NCBI GenBank assembly: GCA_000466585.1
Contig: KE993464.1
Span: forward strand, 424,458 to 488,457
DNA from: Clostridiales bacterium oral taxon 876 str. F0540
GTDB lineage: Bacteria; Bacillota; Clostridia; Clostridiales; Clostridiaceae
DNA: 64,000 nucleotides
Reading direction: 5' to 3'
How positions within the stretch are numbered: the first letter of the stretch is position 1; every line of letters starts with the position of its first letter. Position numbers and translations under genes: made by a program. The notes beneath the pieces were generated by a model. The model saw nothing but the letters and a program-made list of their open reading frames with translations. It did no database searches and had not been told where the DNA came from. Below, piece after piece: positions 32,469-40,003 of this stretch.

Positions 32469-32672
32469 ATGTTTATAATTAAAAAACCGAAATATAAAGG
32501 AAGTGTTTCTAATAAAGGTGAATTAGATAATTTAATTGAAGAATCTAAGAAAAAGTACCAGAAGATGTATCCTAATTCCTCAGTAAATATTATTATTGAA
32601 CCAGATATATTAGATTTAGATGGTACTACAAAAGAATTTGTTTATAGAGCGGAAATAACTTTAAATGAATAA
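32469..32672 (+). CDS. Small hypothetical protein
   Basis: A 67-aa protein (MFIIKKPKYKGSVSNKGELD...) with a good AAGGAG ribosome binding site and a terminator directly downstream. It ends with a beta-like VYRAEITLNE. No family is recognised. Confidence 0.6.
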   Translation: MFIIKKPKYKGSVSNKGELDNLIEESKKKYQKMYPNSSVNIIIEPDILDLDGTTKEFVYRAEITLNE

Positions 32673-32685
32673 AAGAATTGATGTT

Positions 32686-32712
32686 GCACTGGTAGAGATA
32701 CCGGTGCTTTTT
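32686..32712 (+). terminator. Intrinsic terminator
   Basis: GCACTGGTA and TACCGGTGC pair around GAGA, followed by TTTTT. The stem resembles that of the terminator at 34639-34665. Confidence 0.8.
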
Positions 32713-32996
32713 ATCTAATTAAACAGTGATAGTAATGGATAAGATGAAATAATTAGTTTTAGAGGATAAAATGCTCTAGAAATATGACTCTTCATTTTAA
32801 AAGAAATTAATATGTAACGATAAAAATATACATTATATGTTAATTTATATAAATAAGTTTGAAATAATTAAATAAAATAGTCACTATATTAACAAATTTA
32901 GCTATCGAAATTTTAATTAAGTTTGTAATTATTACAAATTGTAACATAAATAAGTGGTATTATATAGTTGCAAACAAATTTAAGGGAGGGGTTTTT
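32713..32996. promoter_or_regulatory. Upstream region of the secreted lectin-like gene with a palindromic operator
   Basis: The stretch is AT-rich and lacks genes. TTTGTAAT-T-ATTACAAA (32922-32938) is a perfect 17-bp palindrome directly followed by a probable promoter TTGTAA (32939-32944), 16 bp, TATATA (32961-32966). A regulator binding here would cover the -35 box. Confidence 0.45.
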
Positions 32997-33497
32997 ATGA
33001 AATTACTCAAAAAAATTACAAGTTTTATCCTAATACTTAGTGTACTTGTAATAGCACCAACGTATACAAAAAAGGTACATGCCCAAACTATTAGTACTTC
33101 CACATCTCAATTGTATACAATAATTAACAGGAGAACTGGTAAGGAACTCCATAATACAGCAGACAATAGAGTAGTTGTCTACAATGGCGCTGGCAACTCT
33201 AATATGTGGTATTTTGTAAAGTCGCCTGACGATCCGTATAGCTATAAAATAGTTAATTTAAGGACAGGCTTAAGCTTGCATAATACATCTGATAATCGCG
33301 TAGTTACTTATGCTGATTGTGGCGATTCAAATGACTGGATATTAACAGGTACATCGGACAGTAATTATTTGCAAATAGTAAATGTAAGAACAGGATTATC
33401 GTTACATAATACATCAGACGATAGAGTTGTTACTTATGACTATTGTGGTGATTCTAATGACTGGTTGTTAGTTCCAGTTTATTACACATTAAATTAA
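32997..33497 (+). CDS. Secreted three-repeat beta-trefoil (ricin-type) lectin-like protein
   Basis: A 166-aa protein with a signal peptide (LLKKITSFILILSVLVIAPTY, cleavage after VHA-Q about residue 30) and three tandem repeats of about 40 residues: INRRTGKELHNTADNRVVVY, VNLRTGLSLHNTSDNRVVTY and VNVRTGLSLHNTSDDRVVTY, each ending in a NxW motif. Three such repeats make one beta-trefoil, as in RICIN-type lectins. GGGAGGGG precedes the ATG. No toxin subunit is adjacent; it probably binds carbohydrate outside the cell. Confidence 0.8.
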   Translation: MKLLKKITSFILILSVLVIAPTYTKKVHAQTISTSTSQLYTIINRRTGKELHNTADNRVVVYNGAGNSNMWYFVKSPDDPYSYKIVNLRTGLSLHNTSDNRVVTYADCGDSNDWILTGTSDSNYLQIVNVRTGLSLHNTSDDRVVTYDYCGDSNDWLLVPVYYTLN

Positions 33498-33511
33498 TAT
33501 TACACTTTTAG

Positions 33512-33545
33512 AGCAGTTGGTTCTTTATGGACCAGCTGTTTTTAT
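33512..33545 (+). terminator. Terminator of the lectin-like gene
   Basis: AGCAGTTGGT pairs with ACCAGCTGTT around TCTTTATGG, followed by TTTTATT. Confidence 0.7.
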
Positions 33546-33549
33546 TATG

Positions 33550-33785
33550 TTTTAACTTGTTGAGGATGCGAAAGCAGGCGAAACTAAAAACCGTCCGCTA
33601 TGTGGGTGTGATTAAGAGCTTAAGCAAAGAGCACCACCTTTCTGTAAACTGATGATTGTTCAAGCCATCAAAATAACAAAGTTTAAGCCAGCGTCATTTA
33701 GGCGTTGGCAGTAACATGCCCTTATAGAGCTAGAGCAAACCACCTCTTTTAGGGATGGCATGATTGTATAAAAGTATTCATGTTT
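33550..33785 (+). ncRNA. Structured RNA-like stretch, possibly an omegaRNA-like end of a lost IS605 element
   Basis: The base composition is unusually balanced for the region and there is no ORF. Several helices are visible: GCCAGCG/CGTTGGC (about 33692-33713), CATGCC/GGCATG (about 33716-33762) and CCACCTC/GGGATGG with one mismatch inside it. The order of a short stem, ACATGCCCTTATAGAGC and a final CCACCTC hairpin reminds me of the 3' part of clostridial IS605/IStron TnpB elements, where the guide RNA is made. No tnpA or tnpB is present. This is memory-based and tentative. Confidence 0.35.
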
Positions 33786-33836
33786 TAGTATAGATTGCAC
33801 CTCAAAGAAGAAAATAATATAAGAGGAGGACGATCT

Positions 33837-34139
33837 ATGAATATAAAACATGAAGACTTTGAGAATATATTAGATACAATAAAAGTTAAACTTAACCATA
33901 ATATTGAGTTTGAAAAAATAAGGTCAATTGAAAGCAACTTTGATACTAAAGGTATGATGTTTAAAAGAAGGGGAAGTTCACTATCAGATGGTACTATTAT
34001 CGTTGGTGAGGATAATGGATTTATTGCAGTAGATGTAAGCAAGGCTGATAACGAAGTAGTAAGCTTTGTATTAAAAGATATAAATGATAAAGCAGGAATA
34101 GAAAACATTATCAATTGGTTTTTAGATAAATACATATGA
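33837..34139 (+). CDS. Hypothetical protein
   Basis: A 100-aa soluble protein starting at ATG 33837 behind AGAGGAGG. Sequence MNIKHEDFENILDTIKVKL, a central GSSLSDGTIIVGEDNGFIAVDVS beta-rich segment and a C-terminal helix (IENIINWFLDKYI). No family is recognised. Confidence 0.65.
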   Translation: MNIKHEDFENILDTIKVKLNHNIEFEKIRSIESNFDTKGMMFKRRGSSLSDGTIIVGEDNGFIAVDVSKADNEVVSFVLKDINDKAGIENIINWFLDKYI

Positions 34140-34239
34140 TTTATATTTAATGTTTTACAGACATTTTACATTTCATTTACAGAAATATACAAAAGATATT
34201 CCTTTTTTATGATATTTTTATTATAAAGAAGGTGAGTAA

Positions 34240-34353
34240 ATGAAATTGACTAAAACGAAAATAAGAATAATATGGGCGATAATTATAGTTGCGATGTTAG
34301 GACCTTTCGTTATGACATTTATAGTTAATGGAGTAAGAATGATACATAAATAG
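34240..34353 (+). CDS. Very small membrane protein (37 aa)
   Basis: ATG 34240 with AGAAGGTGAG upstream encodes a basic N-terminus (MKLTKTKIR) and one transmembrane helix (IIWAIIIVAMLGPFVMTFIV). The form resembles small membrane peptides or type I toxins, but no antisense RNA is evident. Confidence 0.5.
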   Translation: MKLTKTKIRIIWAIIIVAMLGPFVMTFIVNGVRMIHK

Positions 34354-34396
34354 TATAGGTGAATTTTTAAACCTAAATAGGTTATATATTAATGCT

Positions 34397-34648
34397 TTGG
34401 AGTTTATTGTTCATAACGGTTCATTTAGTAAAATAGGCAAGACTTACAATGTTATAAGCCCATGGATTGAGAAAAACAGTTATAAGATAAGTGGAGCAGT
34501 TCGTGAAATTTACCATAAGGGTAAGTGGGCAGCTAATAACCCACAAGAATATATAACTGAACTACAGTTTCCGTTAATTTATTTTATAACTTCTTTTATA
34601 GAAGATTTAATTACAAAAATTAAAAAATATTTATGTTGGCACCGGTAA
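34397..34648 (+). CDS. Doubtful small ORF
   Basis: A frame opening at TTG 34397 encodes 83 residues (MEFIVHNGSFSKIGKTYNV...) ending inside the terminator stem at 34639. No ribosome binding site is evident. The composition is protein-like with hydrophobic segment FPLIYFITSFIEDLI. It could be the remains of a longer gene. Confidence 0.35.
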   Translation: MEFIVHNGSFSKIGKTYNVISPWIEKNSYKISGAVREIYHKGKWAANNPQEYITELQFPLIYFITSFIEDLITKIKKYLCWHR

Positions 34649-34665
34649 AAATACTGGTGCTTTTT
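34639..34665 (+). terminator. Intrinsic terminator
   Basis: GCACCGGTA and TACTGGTGC pair around AAAA, followed by TTTTT. Confidence 0.8.
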
Positions 34666-34737
34666 ATGCTAAAAAAGTAAAGTTTTACAAGTAATTAACG
34701 ATAATATTAGTAATTAAGATATAAGGAAGTAGTTTAA

Positions 34738-34890
34738 ATGATAGTTACAAAAATTATAGGTACTCAAACGTATTTAAAACAAAGACAACCTAAAAGAAGT
34801 AAAACTGAACTTGTGAAAAAGAAAGATGCTAAGTCTTTTAATGATATATTAGAATCGGAATATAAAGATAGGGAAAAACAAAAAAATTAG
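34738..34890 (+). CDS. Small hypothetical protein (50 aa)
   Basis: ATG 34738 to TAG 34890 encodes MIVTKIIGTQTYLKQRQPKR followed by a lysine-rich segment and SFNDILESEYKDRE. AAGGAAG lies upstream. It is basic at the start and acidic at the end; no family is recognised. Confidence 0.5.
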   Translation: MIVTKIIGTQTYLKQRQPKRSKTELVKKKDAKSFNDILESEYKDREKQKN

Positions 34891-35054
34891 TAATGTTTCA
34901 AATTATACATAAGTGCCAACAGTTTAAGCATTAAAAACTTGACCTGGTTTTTATAATTTATAAAAGGCAGTTAGTTTGGCAGACAACTGCTTATATAGTC
35001 AACATAGCGATTAAAAATTCCTTCATAGTTAATAATAAGTATGGAGGTGCTGTA

Positions 35055-35234
35055 ATGTCTGAATTAGAGGATTTATTAAAAGATGTAGAAATATTAAGAG
35101 GACAACTAGAGAAATTAATAAGTGAAAAAAATGGAGACTTAGTAGATACTGAGGTAGTAACAGCAAGTAAGATATTAAATGCGGCGCTAAATCAGTATAA
35201 CAAATTCATACAAGAGAAGTTTAATAAAAGTTGA
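35055..35234 (+). CDS. Spo0E-like small protein, second copy
   Basis: A 59-aa protein (MSELEDLLKDVEILRGQLEK...) with the same plan as 32093-32260: a first helix, then DTEVVTASKILNAALNQYNKFI. The SQxLD signature is changed to SKILN, so the aspartate thought to be needed for Spo0A-P dephosphorylation is missing. ATGGAGGTG precedes the ATG. A terminator overlaps its stop. Confidence 0.7.
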   Translation: MSELEDLLKDVEILRGQLEKLISEKNGDLVDTEVVTASKILNAALNQYNKFIQEKFNKS

Positions 35235-35256
35235 GCTCTTATAAGGGCTCTTTTCT
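35233..35256 (+). terminator. Intrinsic terminator after the second Spo0E-like gene
   Basis: GAGCTCTT pairs with AAGGGCTC (one G-U), followed by TTTTCTT. Confidence 0.7.
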
Positions 35257-35410
35257 TATGTAAAGTCATAATCATTTATCTAATTTAGATCAATTAGTAG
35301 AGGAAGGAAAATAAAGTCGAATGTCGAATACTCAAATTAGCGGAGGCTATTCTCATATAATATTAGCGAAAAAGTATGGGTATTATTACTTGGTTATGAA
35401 AGAGGATAGA

Positions 35411-35540
35411 CATGAGGAAACTTATTTGCAATAAGTGTGGAACCATATGGTATACATCAAGTACATTTGATGATAACATATGTGAAAACTGCGGAGAATT
35501 ACTTATCGAAGATAAAGAAGTAAATATTGACGATAAATAA
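35411..35540 (+). pseudogene. Zinc-ribbon small protein with a frameshift
   Basis: ATG 35411 gives MRKLICNKCGTIWYTS and then stops at TGA 35468. Shifting by one base near 35456-35461 continues TFDDNICENCGELLIEDKEV to TAA 35540. The combined product would be a 42-aa CxxC...CxxC zinc ribbon. A one-base insertion in the CAAGG run is the likely cause; a sequencing error cannot be excluded. Confidence 0.6.
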
Positions 35541-35553
35541 TTCTAAACATTAG

Positions 35554-35579
35554 AAAAGAGCTCACAGGAGCTCTTTTTT
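35554..35579 (+). terminator. Intrinsic terminator
   Basis: AAAAGAGCTC and GAGCTCTTTT pair around ACAG, then TT. Confidence 0.75.
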
Positions 35580-35627
35580 AAAACAGTGGTGTAATTGTGA
35601 TAGTATGGTAATAATAAGAATACCAGT

Positions 35628-35670
35628 AAAAGTGTTTTTCGGCTTTAAAACAGCTGGAAAACACTTTTTT
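35628..35670. terminator. Intrinsic terminator before the chemoreceptor gene
   Basis: AAAAGTGTTTT pairs with AAAACACTTTT around an inner CAGCTG-containing loop, then TT. It marks the end of the accessory region. Confidence 0.65.
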
Positions 35671-35753
35671 AGCTTGTCACACATTTGTATACCCAAAATA
35701 AAATAATGGTGAATATAGATAAATTATTAGGGAATTTGTAGGGGTGAAATATT

Positions 35754-37832
35754 GTGAAAAAGATCAGCAGTAAGATAATGCTGGCTATAGTCAGCTGTTC
35801 CTTGGTTGTCACCTTATCTATCAGCGTTATAGGAATTATTAGGACAAGCATCTTGGTTAGAGCTAAGGCGGAAAATGAAATTACTTTAGCAACTGAAAAC
35901 AAGGCAGTTGAACTGAGCAGTAACTTTAGAGAAGTTGAATTTGCTGTGGAAAGTTTGACAGATAGTCTGTTTTCAGATTTTCAAATTGACAAGGCAAAAA
36001 TCGATAAAAACTATTTGACTGACTATAAGAATAAATCAGATTCTACAATTAAGAAATTTGCAGAGAGTACAAAAGGAGCAATGGGAGTTTATCTTGCTTT
36101 TAATCCTGATCTGTTAGGAGTAAAGCAAGGAGTATGGTACGCTGATGTAAGAAATAATAAAGTATTTGAAAAACAGGAAATGACAAATATTAAAGATTAT
36201 CCGGAAACAGATTCGGAGCATGTAGGCTGGTATTATACACCTATAAAAGCGGGCAAGGGTATCTGGCTAGATCCTTATTTAAATAAAAATATTAATGTAA
36301 AAATGATATCTTACGTAAAGCCTGTAATAGAGAAAGGCACTCTTATTGGAGTTATCGGCATTGATATAAATTTCAGCAATATAGAGAATTTACTCAAGAA
36401 TATAAGTTTATATAAAAGCGATTATGCAAGTCTATTGAATAATAATTACGATATTCTTTATCATCCAACATTAGAGCAAGGCAAAAATATAAGATATGTT
36501 GATAATGGATCTCTAAAGTCTCTGGCGGAAAAAATGGATAAAGACGAAACAGGAGCATTCGACTATGTTTATAATGGTTCTTCAAAGATATTCAGTTATG
36601 CGCATCTTTCAAATGGATATCACTTAACCTTTTGTGTTCCTAAAGCTGAGGTTTTCGCTTCAATAAATTCGCTTATATATTTATATATATTAATATCAGC
36701 AGTTGGGGTAATTATCTGCATTATATCAGCGTTTTTTATAGGTAACTTTATAGCTAAACCAATAAAGCTGACTACACAACTTGTTAAAAAAACATCAAAA
36801 CTTGATTTGACTGCCGATGAAGAATATAAAGTATTACTCAAATATAAAGATGAAACAGGAGTTATGGCAAAAGCAGTATTCGATATGAGAGAGGTGTTAT
36901 TAAAAACTGTAGGTAGTATTAAGGAGGTTTCTGATAAGGTTACATTGTACTCCACAAGCTTTTACAATATTGCAGAGCAGAGTGCTTCCTCAATTGAGGC
37001 AGTTACAAAAGCTGCTGACGATTTGGCTAAGGGAGCTATGGATCAGGCCAAAGAGGCTCAGGAAGGCTCAAGTAAGCTTGATATGCTGTCTGAAGGTATA
37101 AAAACTGTAGTTTCGAATTCAAAGCTTATGCAGGAATTCGCAGATAAAACTGGAGAATTAAATAAAAATAATCTGGATACTGTTGAGAAGCTATCGAAGG
37201 TAGTTAAAATGAACACTGAAGTTATTGAAAAGGTTAAACAGCAAATGAATACCTTGGATAATAAATCAAGTTCAATCAGTCAAATAACGAGCACTATTAA
37301 TTCTATAGCTGATCAGACCAATCTGCTTGCGTTAAACGCTGCTATTGAAGCCGCAAGGGCAGGAGAAAGCGGAAGAGGGTTTGCGGTTGTTGCCGGGGAA
37401 ATAAGAAAGCTCTCTGAACAGACATCTGCGTCAGTAAAGGATATAGAAGGAATTATAGCACAGATACAAAACGAAATTAAGTTATCAAAGACACAGGTTG
37501 ATGGAGCTAAAGACATAATTGAGGAAACCAGTAATGCTTCCAAAGAGGCTGCCGAAGCTTCTAAAAATATAGATAGTGCAGTAAATAGTACTATTGCTCA
37601 AATTGAAATGCTAATAAAAAATATTGAATATATGGACAAAAATAAAAATAATGTAGTTGAGGCCATTCATGGCATTTCAGCAGTTACTGAGGAAACTTCA
37701 GCTTCAACTGAGGAAATAGTAGCTTCGATTGATCAGCAGTCTTCAAGTATTGAAGAAGTTGCCAAAACAGCACATGAACTTAAGGAGATATCATTAAAAC
37801 TCAAGGATATGGTAAGCGATTTTAAACTTTAG
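35754..37832 (+). CDS. Methyl-accepting chemotaxis protein with periplasmic-type Cache sensor
   Basis: A 692-aa transmembrane chemoreceptor. TM1 (about 8-28), an extracellular dCache-type sensor (about 35-285, with GVWYADVRNNKVFEKQ and YVKPVIEKGTLIGVIGIDINF), TM2 (about 300-325), a HAMP domain (about 325-380) and a cytoplasmic signalling domain whose tip reads NLLALNAAIEAARAGESGRG. It should detect a small molecule and control CheA. Start is GTG with GGGGTG upstream. No other chemotaxis genes are nearby. Confidence 0.95.
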   Translation: MKKISSKIMLAIVSCSLVVTLSISVIGIIRTSILVRAKAENEITLATENKAVELSSNFREVEFAVESLTDSLFSDFQIDKAKIDKNYLTDYKNKSDSTIKKFAESTKGAMGVYLAFNPDLLGVKQGVWYADVRNNKVFEKQEMTNIKDYPETDSEHVGWYYTPIKAGKGIWLDPYLNKNINVKMISYVKPVIEKGTLIGVIGIDINFSNIENLLKNISLYKSDYASLLNNNYDILYHPTLEQGKNIRYVDNGSLKSLAEKMDKDETGAFDYVYNGSSKIFSYAHLSNGYHLTFCVPKAEVFASINSLIYLYILISAVGVIICIISAFFIGNFIAKPIKLTTQLVKKTSKLDLTADEEYKVLLKYKDETGVMAKAVFDMREVLLKTVGSIKEVSDKVTLYSTSFYNIAEQSASSIEAVTKAADDLAKGAMDQAKEAQEGSSKLDMLSEGIKTVVSNSKLMQEFADKTGELNKNNLDTVEKLSKVVKMNTEVIEKVKQQMNTLDNKSSSISQITSTINSIADQTNLLALNAAIEAARAGESGRGFAVVAGEIRKLSEQTSASVKDIEGIIAQIQNEIKLSKTQVDGAKDIIEETSNASKEAAEASKNIDSAVNSTIAQIEMLIKNIEYMDKNKNNVVEAIHGISAVTEETSASTEEIVASIDQQSSSIEEVAKTAHELKEISLKLKDMVSDFKL

Positions 37833-37842
37833 CTTTATATAA

Positions 37843-37887
37843 ACAAAGCAAAAGTTCGGGGTTTAAACCTCGAACTTTTACTTTGTA
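37843..37887 (+). terminator. Terminator of the chemoreceptor gene
   Basis: ACAAAGCAAAAGTTCGGGGTTT pairs with AAACCTCGAACTTTTACTTTGT along nearly its whole length. Confidence 0.8.
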
Positions 37888-38048
37888 TAAACCAGCTGCT
37901 GAAAGTTAAAATTATATATGTAAATAATAAGTTAAATTTATTGTGCAATATGGACAACTTTATAGTAAATATTGATTTATTTAGGCTATTAGGCTAAAAT
38001 TGCATGTAGTGGTTAAAATTATTTCATTATTTTTTTGGAGGTATTAAC

Positions 38049-39398
38049 ATGTCTAAAACATTAAGCTTGGATTTGAGCAAGGTTAAACCATTTTTAAATG
38101 ACAATGAAGTTTCAAATTTGCAGACAATGGTTACTGAAGCACACAATATGCTTCATAATAAAACAGGAGCCGGCAGTGACTTTTTAGGATGGGTTGACCT
38201 ACCTGTAAATTATGATAAAGATGAATTTGATAGAATAAAAAAGGCAGCAGAAAAGATAAAGAGTAATTCTGATATACTTATAGTAATAGGTATCGGAGGT
38301 TCATATTTAGGAGCAAGAGCTGCTATAGAAAGCTTATCCCACAGCTTCTATAATAATCTTCCTAAAGGAAAAAGAACAACTCCTCAAATATTCTTTGTAG
38401 GAAATAACATAAGCTCTACTTACATGACAGATTTATTAGAAGCTATTGAAGGATTGGACATATCAGTTAATGTTATATCCAAGTCAGGTACAACTACAGA
38501 GCCAGCTATAGCTTTTAGAATCTTCAAGGATTATGTTGAGAAGAAGTATGGAAAAGAAGGAGCAAAGGAAAGAATCTTTGCTACAACTGATAAAGCAAAA
38601 GGAGCATTAAAAACATTAGCTGATGCAGAAGGTTATGAAACCTTCGTTATTCCTGATGATGTTGGAGGAAGATATTCTGTACTTACAGCAGTAGGATTAC
38701 TTCCGATTGCAGTTGCGGGAATCAGCATAGATGAAATGATGAAGGGTGCTGCTGACGCTAGAGAAGCGTACAGCAATCCTGACTTAAATAAGAATGATGC
38801 ATATAAATATGCTGCAGCCAGAAATGCATTATACAGAAAAGGCAAGGTTACTGAAATCCTTGTTAACTATGAGCCTGCTCTGCACTACTTCAATGAATGG
38901 TGGAAGCAGCTTTATGGAGAAAGTGAAGGAAAGGACAACAAGGGCATATTCCCGGCAGCAGTTGATTTTTCAACAGATCTTCACTCCATGGGACAGTATA
39001 TTCAAGAAGGACTAAGAAATATTTTTGAAACAGTTATAAATGTTGAGAAGGCAAGAAAAGAAGTTACAATAGAAGAAAGTGCTGAAAATATAGATGGTTT
39101 GAACTTTTTAGCAGGTAAAACTATGGACTTTGTTAATAAGAAGGCTTTCCAGGGAACAGTGCTTGCTCATAATGATGGAGGAGTTCCAAACCTTATAGTA
39201 AATTTACCGGAGTTAACACCATACTATTTTGGATATGCTGTTTACTTCTTTGAAAAAGCTTGCGGAATAAGCGGTTACTTAAACGGGGTTAATCCATTTG
39301 ACCAACCTGGAGTTGAAGCATACAAGAAGAATATGTTTGCTTTACTTGGAAAACCGGGTTTTGAAGCTATGAAGGCAGAACTTGAGAAGAGACTATAA
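38049..39398 (+). CDS. pgi: Glucose-6-phosphate isomerase
   Basis: Interconverts glucose-6-phosphate and fructose-6-phosphate in glycolysis. SIS-domain motifs are clear: IGIGGSYLGARA (about residue 80), VISKSGTTTEPA (about 138) and DVGGRYSVLTAVG (about 205), with the C-terminal signature later. The length of 449 aa is that of the short Gram-positive/thermophile type. TTGGAGG precedes the ATG, and it has its own terminator, so it is monocistronic. Confidence 0.98.
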   Translation: MSKTLSLDLSKVKPFLNDNEVSNLQTMVTEAHNMLHNKTGAGSDFLGWVDLPVNYDKDEFDRIKKAAEKIKSNSDILIVIGIGGSYLGARAAIESLSHSFYNNLPKGKRTTPQIFFVGNNISSTYMTDLLEAIEGLDISVNVISKSGTTTEPAIAFRIFKDYVEKKYGKEGAKERIFATTDKAKGALKTLADAEGYETFVIPDDVGGRYSVLTAVGLLPIAVAGISIDEMMKGAADAREAYSNPDLNKNDAYKYAAARNALYRKGKVTEILVNYEPALHYFNEWWKQLYGESEGKDNKGIFPAAVDFSTDLHSMGQYIQEGLRNIFETVINVEKARKEVTIEESAENIDGLNFLAGKTMDFVNKKAFQGTVLAHNDGGVPNLIVNLPELTPYYFGYAVYFFEKACGISGYLNGVNPFDQPGVEAYKKNMFALLGKPGFEAMKAELEKRL

Positions 39399-39410
39399 TA
39401 AAATCAAAAT

Positions 39411-39436
39411 GCCGGGTCTTTAAAGCCCGGCTTTAA
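39411..39436 (+). terminator. Terminator of pgi
   Basis: GCCGGGTCTT and AAAGCCCGGC pair closely around a short loop, followed by TTTAATTTT. Confidence 0.75.
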
Positions 39437-39459
39437 TTTTTATTAAGGGGATAGAGAGT

Positions 39460-39900
39460 ATGAGAATAATAGTAGATGCTGATGCATGCCCGGGAAAAGA
39501 TATTATAGAGGGGCTTGGAAAAGAACATGGAATTGAAGTAATAATGTATTGTGATATAAATCATGTTCTTTCAAGCAATTACGCCACCATAAAATATATG
39601 GACAGCGGTTTTCAAAGCGTTGATATGGCTGTTGCCAATGAAGCCAAACAAAATGACATAGTTGTAAGCCAGGATTTTGGCGTTGCTGCCATGGTACTTG
39701 GCAAAAAAGCCTTTGCCATAAGTCCCAAAGGTTATATTTATACTAATGATAATATTGATAAGCTTTTATTTGAAAGACATATTTCTGCTAAGGTTAGAAG
39801 AGGTGGAGGAAAAACCTCAAATCCTAAGAAAAGAAGCAAAGAGGATGATGAGAGACTTTATAAAAATCTTTTAAAACTAATCAACAATGAAAGTATATAG
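39460..39900 (+). CDS. YaiI/YqxD family protein (UPF0178, DUF188)
   Basis: A 146-aa PIN-like protein with IIVDADACPGKD at the N-terminus, SGFQSVDMAVANEA, IVVSQDFGVAAMVL and a basic RRGGGKTSNPKKR segment, all hallmarks of UPF0178. The conserved aspartates resemble a nuclease site, but function is unproven. AAGGGGAT precedes the ATG. Confidence 0.93.
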   Translation: MRIIVDADACPGKDIIEGLGKEHGIEVIMYCDINHVLSSNYATIKYMDSGFQSVDMAVANEAKQNDIVVSQDFGVAAMVLGKKAFAISPKGYIYTNDNIDKLLFERHISAKVRRGGGKTSNPKKRSKEDDERLYKNLLKLINNESI

Positions 39901-39927
39901 TTTGTAATTTAATAAAATTGTAATTTA

Positions 39928-39985
39928 AAATGACCACAGACTGCACTAGACTATAAGGTCTTTAAGCTGCTGTCTGTGGTCATTT
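39928..39985. terminator. Bidirectional terminator between convergent genes
   Basis: AAATGACCACAGAC and GTCTGTGGTCATTT form a perfect 14-bp outer stem between convergent UPF0178 and pullulanase genes. Confidence 0.75.
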
Positions 39986-40003
39986 AGTTTGTAATCTGCT
40001 AAT

